Below, one piece after another: positions 56,701-61,397 of a stretch of 64,000 nucleotides of DNA. The position numbers and the translations under genes were made by a program. Location of the stretch: the IMG/VR virus record IMGVR_UViG_3300046462_000310, positions 1 through 64,000 of that record. One strand, given 5' to 3'. The DNA is from a virus. The notes beneath the pieces are model-generated. The model did no database searches and had not been told where the DNA came from. It saw only the letters and a list, made by a program, of their open reading frames with translations. The stretch's first letter is position 1. Each line of letters opens with the position of its first letter.

Positions 56701-57898
56701 CGAGCGCGTCTTCGCGCTGCTGGATTACGCGGTCGAAATCTCCTTGCTCTTTCGGAGCTACTTCACTCCATCCCGCGCGGTTAGCATGAGCATCTTTCAA
56801 CGCCTGGCGTGCACCGGAGAGCTCTTGCGCGACGCGACTTTGCGGATTTAGAACCGAATCGCTCTTCGCGCTACCGGGCGAGACTGACGTTCCCGCGGGC
56901 GAGTAACCGGCTTCCGTTAGATCCTGAATCTGTTTTTCGAGTTCAGCCTTTCGGTCTTGAGCGGCTTTCGCGCCTTGCGATAAAGTGCCGCCTACACCAA
57001 AAATTCCGACACTATCCTTTTCGTTGAGTTTATCGGGCGTGATCCCATCGAGTTCCTTTTGTAACGCCTGTATCTGCTGCGCGTTCGCCTGAATGTCCTT
57101 AACTCGGGATTGAACATCCGAGAAAGCAGAATTGACGTGTTCCCCGAGAGTTTCCTGAACCGCTGCGTGCAATTTTTTGTCCAGCGACAGCTTCGCCTCT
57201 TGCGCCGCCGCCTGGATATTTGGATCCTTGCTCTTTAATCCTTCATCGATTGTCCCTAGCGATTCCCACGGCGAATACTTGTTCTGCTTGAAGAGATGGT
57301 TCGGATAATCCGAGTGCGTCCCGATCGGAGCGTTGGCGTCAGGCTGGACCTGTTTCGGGCCCGAAGGCGTGTATTGCGTCTGTTGCGCTTGCCCTTGCTG
57401 GTCGTAGGTCACTGGGCCTTTGCCGGTCTTGTAAATGACGTTCCCGTTTTCGTCGCGCTGCGGGACAAGATTCCCGTTCTCATCGCGCTCAGTCAGCACG
57501 CGACTCTGGCGAAGCGTATCCGCCGTTTCCGCGTTATCGGCCTGTTGCTCGGGCCCAACCGCGGAACCGGCCAATCGTTGCTGGTAACGATAAGTCGATT
57601 GCGCGTAGTCATTCCATTTCTCGGCAGGAACAGGGACATTGATAACTTGTCCGCGCCGGCCGCGTCGCTGCGTCGGTTGCGGTTCCTTCGGCGGCTCAAG
57701 CGTGTCGCCAGGATCTGGAACATCCGTCAGTTCTACCGGCTGCGTCTGTGTGGCAGGACGAGCAAGCGGCTGCGCGTCCGCCACGGGATATGCGTTCGCC
57801 GGAGCACTCGGAGTGAGTGGTCTGTTTCCTACGCTTGAATCTACCCTGGCTCCCTGCTGTTGCTCTTCTTGAGGATCTTGGTCATCGGGATACGCCAT
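44777..57898 (-). CDS. Giant polyvalent protein with zincin, ParB-like and sigma-factor domains
   Basis: 4373 residues from ATG 57898 (MAYPDDQDPQEEQQQG). In order: low-complexity and coiled coil (to about 690); a hydrophobic Ala/Gly stretch (about 690-760); a zincin-like HEVTHAV (about 1255); a DdrB/ParB-like domain (about 1630-1920; GNNRTMAIRDMY); an LPD1-like polyvalent-protein domain (about 2450-2830) with AAHEWFHAFDHY; and a two-domain sigma factor (about 3005-3180; YHPDKGAFRPFAVTAVRNEL, then SIREIADGIGVSPQAVSKLA). A further HTH-like segment and a conserved C-terminus with a membrane helix near 4040 follow. Large polyvalent proteins are often ejected with phage DNA. Enzymatic activity is inferred from motifs only. 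Confidence 0.88.
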   Translation of the reverse strand: MAYPDDQDPQEEQQQGARVDSSVGNRPLTPSAPANAYPVADAQPLARPATQTQPVELTDVPDPGDTLEPPKEPQPTQRRGRRGQVINVPVPAEKWNDYAQSTYRYQQRLAGSAVGPEQQADNAETADTLRQSRVLTERDENGNLVPQRDENGNVIYKTGKGPVTYDQQGQAQQTQYTPSGPKQVQPDANAPIGTHSDYPNHLFKQNKYSPWESLGTIDEGLKSKDPNIQAAAQEAKLSLDKKLHAAVQETLGEHVNSAFSDVQSRVKDIQANAQQIQALQKELDGITPDKLNEKDSVGIFGVGGTLSQGAKAAQDRKAELEKQIQDLTEAGYSPAGTSVSPGSAKSDSVLNPQSRVAQELSGARQALKDAHANRAGWSEVAPKEQGDFDRVIQQREDALGARGLDPEQDPVLKALKDRKAQLGVGQEQDQEAQFRNDPNYGPLMQERDALDAAHNDVSDALNATAKAYDDRLNPARAEIQAAQAQIDPLEKVAGKLQDRVNTILGGRSIGDLTDIREKAQVQTLLNRLNPMLDEVQQRKAQLQPLIDAHDQMANERNSVVQQQFEDNEAVLAPQRDALQEKFNQVQAGAGQPTLSPELQQIAKDATSRALAEKEISKDWESGNTPDGLYHTDKDAGTVSFERGYTGPAMIKAMRDGALSPDYVKDHLADARKADDEYKALMDAAGSNPKLKAFVDTGIKSYLAFQGGAAASAAVVPFDPELAVGGASLTAPVGGWGAVALPALVHGIAFLAGTAITQKAAGALLDRASNYSDLVNSLESSAKLEPGYAAAGEIAGMGPAAVASYQGFAKAASVISEKQGAGAAVKFIATKLASGAGAGVAFEAALRPGFDAATHAIGLNPDEVHYPTFQSIAQAAAIMGILSGEGLGDTFKRAASMAANARPETADLVKESIAKAKKDGVSPEFRAFFGGIDPEVAGTTHEKVAAFAQSLGMEYKPVPKPETGATVEGSTGNAGQPENVQRPTEKQAPAARPTVDQAHQEIDNLQMEGKTPEEHAVTQDALRGLVKISQGQPMDALTAAEKKAVLSKDENGVARVEMAKGPDGSKPIITDAALARVQQIAPITAQILPKDEETQRQQTLKPESQPTFAVEVEGPKGEREIKQVQAPSEQAAQAQVAGEIQPGKGMVRDVTRVPGPTEAVQPHDFVESAVASAAAEKGGELTPAEDKQVRVVAKVLQPEYERWQKAFQGVGFTLEGQQSGGALLSTERKLVISVPDVIRHAAEYTGSPDHTSNIMTHEVTHAVTTALENRDPKTGEVRGPIDLVKIYQSLPKKIQDAMRTFYKSEGSSDYHFAHEMWAYWLAGDMQLAKGRKIRLKDKFLPEQSSRQFIVENRKALATLLRFFRDMQGQLRKSGADEDLVKQVGQAQEFIRSKVKEVDAHAQMESGKGSSETKAKSNVPTEQTARGPPGETRGEGAGAGAGEITGTRGTGRGDTGVPEVSGGAVEPASRIELAANAERSTPNAQRRTEEESEKAEVVAATKAAVKIGVRSPKSRIQEAVAASKESKIPVSAEQLLAYVLRGRFDEQSPVTKTSEVHPSVGAGATAPDNSSTRESGATGGVQAGTVPVGSGRDGGGETDRGTGAVGTAGETPNTQRPTPNVELGNSTEFKGQSIPLAGEWRTKNPRGSEVISGKWALAPIKSLTINTERGAAQDRIDRERTGAAQRLEIIQNLTPENVEIAWGASPTLNDGAPITTPDGSVEVGNNRTMAIRDMYASHPDKAAIYDKWARGEAARLGIKTDIPDGEPVALVRVTSAERGGLSQQELVKASNTAATEQRSIAETALSDRNLFSDPTLTQSLNPNEDGSFNHEFLTAFYNSVGAPKELRFEDGTPDNGKIERRAQAALLAHLLGEQPGVDRVLSSLMDNINTPGIRQVVSGLSKVGPAIVNVDTINPSLSITPNLGRALTTLLDYRRAKDSGEVRNVSDYFSQGAFDLGTAHRAVATDPLDARILELLANARSVKQVVDPLMRYVKAVVDYGDPNQQRFFGDEEPPSAAAILKAQKTTTNDTDREMLWNVAQSSATRRRTFPAYTTEELKQRVQSADEPTRSKMEAEIAARESGEAPLYTVPQITSEPVQRSLQDWAKIYRKLFSLEQSGAKLTQNQRRVLDKAESALGQKLMFGDETRGQQSVAQFKAKWTEGPIQGGEVQSQQGLFDQRGAVGRMPEGEEQGTLFSQRLRSRFANREFPGQLNLFDRLDAGEQRNAVALAERNTGGESNAIQKPETGGVLQHPQEGVGETGSQRGRVEPGEQGIKVAETGETQQPASVSEELPLGVPETSPVAGSELHRASNAVIQDFGEKIGGARKDLAEKTGPKGEGKTADERPSWMRKYHVFEDARKPGEWVIGLSDGGLASRSAFQSKAEAEKAIPLLEVSRNHDVRNIARSGETDNYAIQRSLGPRKRPTVKDGFATREDAMHYMATNPEEIINHKFNFPEKPWLDHIERTGPAHRPATTSKLGDVTPRMFQSAFGFRGGEFGNWNMGSSGQAALNHAYDAMYDLAHALGVDPRALSLNGELAIAFGARGHGLEGARAHYEPDYAVINLTKIKGAGSAAHEWFHAFDHYLARQDTKAPSEKTTEGTFKVSANKAGNYVSHGFSYKTKVRAELEDAFKAVMEAMVRKNVTGEIDKSLAEKNADRMSEHVASTLKDIRRQLETYHVYSRSKKPPTSQQLQRFDTISAKIEAGDVGDRKFIESEKSRFGGRESYQAIEDLNSVYKEVLGRSFATSADHSLGKQLFWQLKSMFDAQERLAKASEGVTEVKSRPTDYFRESRKIDDFRSSDYWSTPHEMGARSFESFVHDKLSAEGRRSDYLVHGVENKFYQMFDLKPYPEGEERSVLDTAWQKVFDVIEQERTGKGVALRTQALNVLRSQPINNEGERISAAAVRLPDGQIFTGAYHDDALSAAYAAAREGKVSRRGWSEGSIPGLLEGFTTTNGRFLDRDHAYEAVQSYAGAGAGTPIREAVQTLRSQPLVTQRPEGGPSPATERFNEELPLAMRIARSFENVKGPLERDDLEQHARIALARAAESYHPDKGAFRPFAVTAVRNELRGLYDRGNRLKRIQETRSLEAPIEGRNETSKDLIPSTSDVRSEAALDEGRKVINELVTQLPERMQAALNGILEGKSIREIADGIGVSPQAVSKLATTAMERMRRKLGEVGITKVSDLLSQPISKDERIEKVAVKLPNGRVVTSLGTHADALVDAIPDSTARFVISQDDRTEYGYTTSKGRFVDRDEALALTKKQGYTFTSDEGGLESGDALNVIDSYVKDELKAQSSADPLQQLIDSLNTDELENLFDKSNAEERGRYTIGRPDLAMGASEASQRAVDQYYTDLWKPKSRDQMQREAEKNPISATEVAQRWLNGDTLRDSEVMAAKTLLADLSRDTSPEGLRNMFAAGFAYRNIRGQTARDLAAGFDPHKTPEERNREFLTKVISTLPPAKEAEIEREPDKAKKRAMLDAAMKERLDQLEKAFSYISKGGVTLEDIMGGGWELHGKGKEFLENQRKNLDVPHQKALKLAIGGERTSKEIAKATGLTEKDVRDTIDQFNDQVEKELVAKVKAGLRVENMSFEGMLATQPLRAQEISDADALAEARKIMRGMGLVSAKDQGTFKVTKRKRSKIFVPPKVPRTVIESPEDVARRENAPVPYPEGQKPPYTGRVLGQPGLPLYQEMMVRKGADLGSVDDVAKIARVAQAANGNRADMIYEAGLQNLLSGPTTHITYKVGLLANSAFEFTVMRGLESLVNLMPMYQNSDAPTFKEFKYIFRGVVPSLARALRVGARQWSTESDIFDQEVLNSQSELYPGELNAEQTFHRPSISERPLQQFFGDKAKPVEDALQKNLGNWNPVRGRVIRMPTRVLWFVDGFIKTLNGMMEVTPVAYRMAKREGLSGDALTKRMNELVATPGSPAWIKAADFAKWMALREPVPFKDSKGNWVRGIKGNWIDNAVGQFAQTRSRSHAWGYFFPFVQLPYNYLKNAARGVAAPVTTPIKFTKAAKSSYDAGEGFFNWNGEKFQSNYSQPQQIRDIAKSIAALAVGAIIWRIIAGDSDDDDKHVLITGSTPYTQLKKGVRELQQRAYGGPYVIRIGGRNGVNFNYGKYEPAATILGTVADTLINTKHLLKGELGPREAVDALAGYLLAQTDEKSFLMNLDGLSKMFSGETPVTQAVPHLFLNWLVPNLIRQPLRNYDDFVPDAKHSNLAYNLLPMPSLRQPKIDVYGNPVKKTGNWFTRMFTMAAIHPYDELKKADRLLIHWNNSHPRDQKAVTEPGTTYQDIHGKTQQMTPAQSTKYQIAAGKRFDQLLTGRFTSQQIAKPTEEDVKLIEKLHTQATEQIKREMFPKGSTPQANRVNIVKQWKQAA
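51224..51240. repeat. Dispersed palindrome copy 13 (GACAGCGTTTCGCTGTT)
   Basis: Inside the giant gene, in frame near residue 2220, in a low-complexity linker; last base differs. Confidence 0.75.
53041..53075. repeat. GTTGGGCGTT-type repeat 1 in the giant gene
   Basis: Repeated 9-mers of the form GTTGGGCGTTGAGTGTT; the minus strand encodes PNTQRPTPNVELG. Related arrays at 53441-53480 and about 54949-54972. Confidence 0.7.
53441..53480. repeat. GTTGGGCGTT-type repeat 2 in the giant gene
   Basis: Contains CGTTGGGCGTTGGGCGTTGA; encodes NAERSTPNAQRRTEEE on the minus strand. Confidence 0.7.
54949..54972. repeat. GTTGGACGTT-type repeat 3 in the giant gene
   Basis: Shortest copy (CGTTGGACGTTGAACGTTT); encodes NVQRPTEK. 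Confidence 0.6.
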
Positions 57899-57899
57899 A

Positions 57900-58595
57900 T
57901 CACGCACCCTCCGTAACTGGAGATTTATGGCGCTTCGGATGGAAGACCGCGCGCTTATGATCCCAACCAGCCGAAATCCGATCCAAGATAGTTCCGTAGC
58001 TTATACCCCCACGCTCACTCCATTCCTTGACGCATAAGGTTTCCCCGGAGATGGACAACCTGATGTTAGTTCTTCGATTTCTGGCCTGATCTTTTGACGT
58101 TACCCAACGACAATTCGAAAGCTCGTAGTTCCCGTTCATGTCAACCCGATCGATCGAAGTTCCGACCGGCTTCTCGCCCATGTCAGCTAGGAAGTTTTCG
58201 AAATCCTGCCAACGCTCGCATACTCGTATCCCGCGACCGCCGTACTGCGGGAAATTTTTACTCCTTGGATTTAAGCAACGCTCGCGCATCCCGCGCCAGC
58301 ACTCGTAGGTCTTAGTGCTAGGCTTATCTAATCTTCGCGTGTGTCCGTGCGTAGATCGGTTGCGATTGGATCGCGACAACCTTTCTCGTCCCAAGCACCC
58401 ACAACTGCGCGAATTTCCACGGACTAGGTTTCCTTCAAGAACAGGAATTGGCGCCTGATTTCCGCAGCCACAAATGCAAAGCCATGTTCGGCATTTCTTG
58501 CCGCTGGGTTGAATGTGATCCTTGCCGCGCTGAATGACTTCAAATCGACCGAACTCGCGGCCTATCAGTCCGTCTTCATCGCAGTCATAATCCAT
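57900..58595 (-). CDS. Homing endonuclease of the phage HNH/AP2-like family (copy 2)
   Basis: 231 residues. The N-terminus has a Cys-rich finger (CRTWLCICGCGNQ, GNSRSCGCLG). The nuclease core follows: YECWRGMRERCLNPRS, YGGRGIRVCERWQDFENFLA, VGTSIDRVDMNGNYELSNCR. Its end carries a helix-turn-helix region (SERGGISYGTILDRISAGW). Same family as 42636-43214, but with an extra zinc-finger module. It ends one base before the giant gene start, an ideal spot to spread without harming neighbours. Confidence 0.88.
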   Translation of the reverse strand: MDYDCDEDGLIGREFGRFEVIQRGKDHIQPSGKKCRTWLCICGCGNQAPIPVLEGNLVRGNSRSCGCLGRERLSRSNRNRSTHGHTRRLDKPSTKTYECWRGMRERCLNPRSKNFPQYGGRGIRVCERWQDFENFLADMGEKPVGTSIDRVDMNGNYELSNCRWVTSKDQARNRRTNIRLSISGETLCVKEWSERGGISYGTILDRISAGWDHKRAVFHPKRHKSPVTEGA

Positions 58596-58607
58596 TCCAT
58601 GAAACTG

Positions 58608-59372
58608 TTATTGCCACTGAAAATTCTGCGGCTGCACCGCTCGCTCTTTGCGCGGCGTCATTGCCACCTGCCCGCCAACTGCCGGAGTAGGGCCAGCTTG
58701 TTGCCTGGGAAGGAAATTTATACCGGAACCGGTATTCACCGCGCTGGCCGTTCCGCCACTGGGGGTCCGAATCGATCCATCTGGGTTTCGCGTAGATCCC
58801 GACAATGAACCGCCAAGGGGACCGGTATTTACCGCGCTGGCTGTCCCGCCACTGGGAGTCGTGATCGATCCGTTGGGATTTTGCGTAGATCCCGCGAGGG
58901 AACCGCTTCCAAGCGGAACGTACCTACGTTCTGGTGTATTCGGAAGAATCGGATACCCGTTAGGGGCTCTATTGGAATTTGGACTAATAGGCACCGACGG
59001 AGGAGGAACCCGCGGCGGAACAGGTGCGGTCCGCGGTAACTGCGAGACTGCCGCTGTGTTCGGCGCTGCCGAGGTTGATCCAACAGGACCAGTGGGAGCC
59101 GTAGGCGGTCTCAAAAATTGCGGAGCGGTAGGAGCGGCTGCCGGAGAAGCAGGACGAGGAGCCTTGTCCACTTTCACGGTAGCGCCGGCACCCCTGGCTT
59201 CAAACGAGGTGCTGCCGGGGGTTGGACCAGCCGGAGACTGACTTGCCGCCGGTCGCGGTAAAGTGTTCAACGCATGCTGATAACCAGCCTCGTGCGCATC
59301 GGTCCATCCCTTGTCACCGCGGTTCAACGCATCCGCGTCATCCGTCTCTGTGTCGTCGTTCTGGTTGGCCAT
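58608..59372 (-). CDS. Proline/glycine-rich low-complexity virion-region protein
   Basis: 254 residues from ATG 59372 (MANQNDDTETDDADALNRGD). After an acidic start, DAHEAGYQHALNTLPRPAAS leads to a Pro/Ala-rich stretch, and two 31-residue repeats follow (GSTQNPNGSITTPSGGTASA and GSTRNPDGSIRTPSGGTASA). It ends in VQPQNFQWQ. No enzyme motif. Located between sugar gene and nuclease; possibly a head decoration or fibre component. Confidence 0.65.
   Translation of the reverse strand: MANQNDDTETDDADALNRGDKGWTDAHEAGYQHALNTLPRPAASQSPAGPTPGSTSFEARGAGATVKVDKAPRPASPAAAPTAPQFLRPPTAPTGPVGSTSAAPNTAAVSQLPRTAPVPPRVPPPSVPISPNSNRAPNGYPILPNTPERRYVPLGSGSLAGSTQNPNGSITTPSGGTASAVNTGPLGGSLSGSTRNPDGSIRTPSGGTASAVNTGSGINFLPRQQAGPTPAVGGQVAMTPRKERAVQPQNFQWQ
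58731..58916. repeat. Two tandem 93-bp repeats in the proline-rich gene
   Basis: Copies begin at 58731 (GGTATTCACCGCGCTGG) and 58824 (GGTATTTACCGCGCTGG), period 93 bp or 31 codons. Confidence 0.75.
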
Positions 59373-59395
59373 CGCTTTGGACAATGAAATCACAT

Positions 59396-59412
59396 GACAG
59401 CTATTCGCTGTC
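59396..59412. repeat. Dispersed palindrome copy 14 (GACAGCTATTCGCTGTC)
   Basis: Overlaps the end of the GT4-like gene. On the minus strand the loop contains its stop codon TAG. Confidence 0.8.
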
Positions 59413-60507
59413 AACAAACAGATTTTTCGTGAACCGTTCCCACCTGATCCTGCTCCGCTCGGAATAACTGGCTAACCCGCGCAAGTTTGATCTTACCGCA
59501 GTAGTGGACGTGAACGCCCTGTTCATCTTGCGCGCAATGTCGTCGCTATTGCCTTCATCCGCGAAATATGCCGGGTTTACCCAGCTCACTTCTTCACTCG
59601 TGACTACCGGAACTCCGTGCGTGGTCAAATCAGCGGAGTTAATACTGAATGTTTCGGAAAATGACACGTTTAACCCGAGATCCATCTTTGCACACAGATT
59701 CAAAAACTCCGGCCGCTTCAACCACGAATGTTCAATGAGTAAATGTCCGCGATTCGACACGCCGGCGAACAATGCCCGCAGATTCTTTAACACCGGTTGC
59801 GCCATCTGCTCGATGCGCGTCGCGTTAATGTGAAACTTGAGCGGTTTCCTGATCTTCTCCGCAAACTTAATCGCCGCCACCGCCTGAATTAGATGATTCT
59901 TGAGCGGCCTGATCGCGCCAAAGCACGAGACATGCAGATACCTGCGATGCCCCCGGACGTGATTGTGTAGATGCGCCGGGTAATAATTGGGAAGTAGCAC
60001 CACCTTTTCCCTCACTTGATGCTCCGTCCATCCCCTGCCGATCCCGACCAGGAACGCAAATTCTTCATCTGTTCGAGCGTCATTGCACGCCAGATACACG
60101 TTCGGCAGCCCGACATACGCCAGACTCCATTCCATCACCACGCCTTCAAGCGCCAGGAACGGCATGGAACTGTGATTGCGGACGACCCATTTCACTCGCG
60201 GATGCCGGCGATGCAGCACTTTGAACTTCTCCGGGACCACCCAGTACGCTTCGATCACGCAAATATCCGGTCGGAACCGTGTGACTTCGCGATCGATCTG
60301 GTTGTTGTCGCGCACCTGGACCAGTTCGACATAATACCCGAGCTGGTCTCGTAACATATCGGCCACCAGCCGCGCGCTGTTAAGCAGCCCGCTACACAAA
60401 TGCCCGTAACTGTAACACCCGTTGCTTTCGTCGGTGTAAAGAAAATCACGATGCTTCAGCAAAAATAAAACACGTTTTCGAACAGGCGACGTATCGCAAT
60501 GCGACAT
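59401..60507 (-). CDS. GT4-like glycosyltransferase
   Basis: 368 residues. The N-terminal Rossmann domain (RVLFLLKHRDFLYTDESNGC, PDICVIEAYWVVPEKFKVLH) is followed by LHVSCFGAIRPLKNHLIQAV (GT-B linker strand, GxxRPxKN) and LGLNVSFSETFSINSADLTT with GVPVVTSEEVSW. This is a GT4-like acceptor/donor layout. It ends inside palindrome copy 14. It likely belongs to the same glycan system as the genes at 32-44 kb. Confidence 0.8.
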   Translation of the reverse strand: MSHCDTSPVRKRVLFLLKHRDFLYTDESNGCYSYGHLCSGLLNSARLVADMLRDQLGYYVELVQVRDNNQIDREVTRFRPDICVIEAYWVVPEKFKVLHRRHPRVKWVVRNHSSMPFLALEGVVMEWSLAYVGLPNVYLACNDARTDEEFAFLVGIGRGWTEHQVREKVVLLPNYYPAHLHNHVRGHRRYLHVSCFGAIRPLKNHLIQAVAAIKFAEKIRKPLKFHINATRIEQMAQPVLKNLRALFAGVSNRGHLLIEHSWLKRPEFLNLCAKMDLGLNVSFSETFSINSADLTTHGVPVVTSEEVSWVNPAYFADEGNSDDIARKMNRAFTSTTAVRSNLRGLASYSERSRIRWERFTKNLFVDSE

Positions 60508-60523
60508 GCCGCAGTTTTCACAC

Positions 60524-60540
60524 GACAGCTATTCGCTGTC
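60524..60540. repeat. Dispersed palindrome copy 15 (GACAGCTATTCGCTGTC)
   Basis: Intergenic, between PP-loop gene stop and the GT4-like start. Identical to copy 14. Confidence 0.85.
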
Positions 60541-60545
60541 AAAAC

Positions 60546-61397
60546 CTAACGAGTCACAGCGTTAATATTGCATCTGTGACAGAGCGGTTGAAATTCGTCG
60601 TAGCCAAGCATGAACATCTGACCCTGATTTTTTTCCTTGTACCACGCCGGGGGGTGATCCTCCCAACCCCACGGAAATTTTGGGAGCAATTCCTGCTCTA
60701 AATCTCGTATCCTTTTGGCTTCCTTGGGGAACCATATCTCGAGTTCTGAAAGCTCACCAGGTTCCGCAAACGCTCCGCATAAACACTCTCCACTCTTATG
60801 AATCAGGTCCACCACTTCATTCCTGTGTAGTGCGCAGTGAGCCATGCAGGTGGAGCAGTCCTTTTTAGTAAAATCATGGATGGCGTTTAACCACACTTGT
60901 CTGCCTTTCTTTTGGGGTTCAGGTTTGACGTTCCCCATTCTACGAACGCTCTCATCTGATCTCGCTCCACTAATATAGAGCACGGGTCGGACTGGGGTTG
61001 CCCTTATGTCTCTCTCGAATCTAGCTAGCTGTCTTTCTTTTAACTGGACGTACATGGCGTAGTGCTGTGGTGCTCCGGGAAAACCATGCTCCCTCACAAT
61101 ATCTTCGTAAATCTGTGGGTCCGGCGTTCCGTCAGCCTTGGTGTTTTCTGTCGCCTTGTATTCACGTAGGTTCCAATTTCTATTAGAGCAAGTTGCCCTG
61201 ACGTAATCTCGTGTCTGCTCGACTCCGATTCCAGTATTGATATGCAGTGTGGTATCCGCGCCCGATTCATTCGCGATGAGTGTTGCCGTTGCGCTGTCGT
61301 GCCCTCCGCTAAACAACGCCACTATTGCGATCGGATTAAATCGATCTACCGCTGAACGAACGCGATCAGTGGCGCGTTGAATTAATTCTTTCACCAC
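60546..61397 (-). CDS. PAPS-reductase-like PP-loop protein with Cys clusters
   Basis: 283 residues. IVALFSGGHDSATATLIANE is the PP-loop (SGGxDS) of ATP pyrophosphatases. TTLHINTGIGVEQTRDYVRA follows the PAPS-reductase/DndC-like pattern. C-terminal Cys groups (CSTCMAHC, CLCGAF, CHRC) could bind a metal or an Fe-S cluster. Phage members may act in sulfur incorporation or DNA modification, but no dnd or deazaguanine partners are visible here. It overlaps the terminase start region by 7 bases. Confidence 0.8.
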   Translation of the reverse strand: MVKELIQRATDRVRSAVDRFNPIAIVALFSGGHDSATATLIANESGADTTLHINTGIGVEQTRDYVRATCSNRNWNLREYKATENTKADGTPDPQIYEDIVREHGFPGAPQHYAMYVQLKERQLARFERDIRATPVRPVLYISGARSDESVRRMGNVKPEPQKKGRQVWLNAIHDFTKKDCSTCMAHCALHRNEVVDLIHKSGECLCGAFAEPGELSELEIWFPKEAKRIRDLEQELLPKFPWGWEDHPPAWYKEKNQGQMFMLGYDEFQPLCHRCNINAVTR

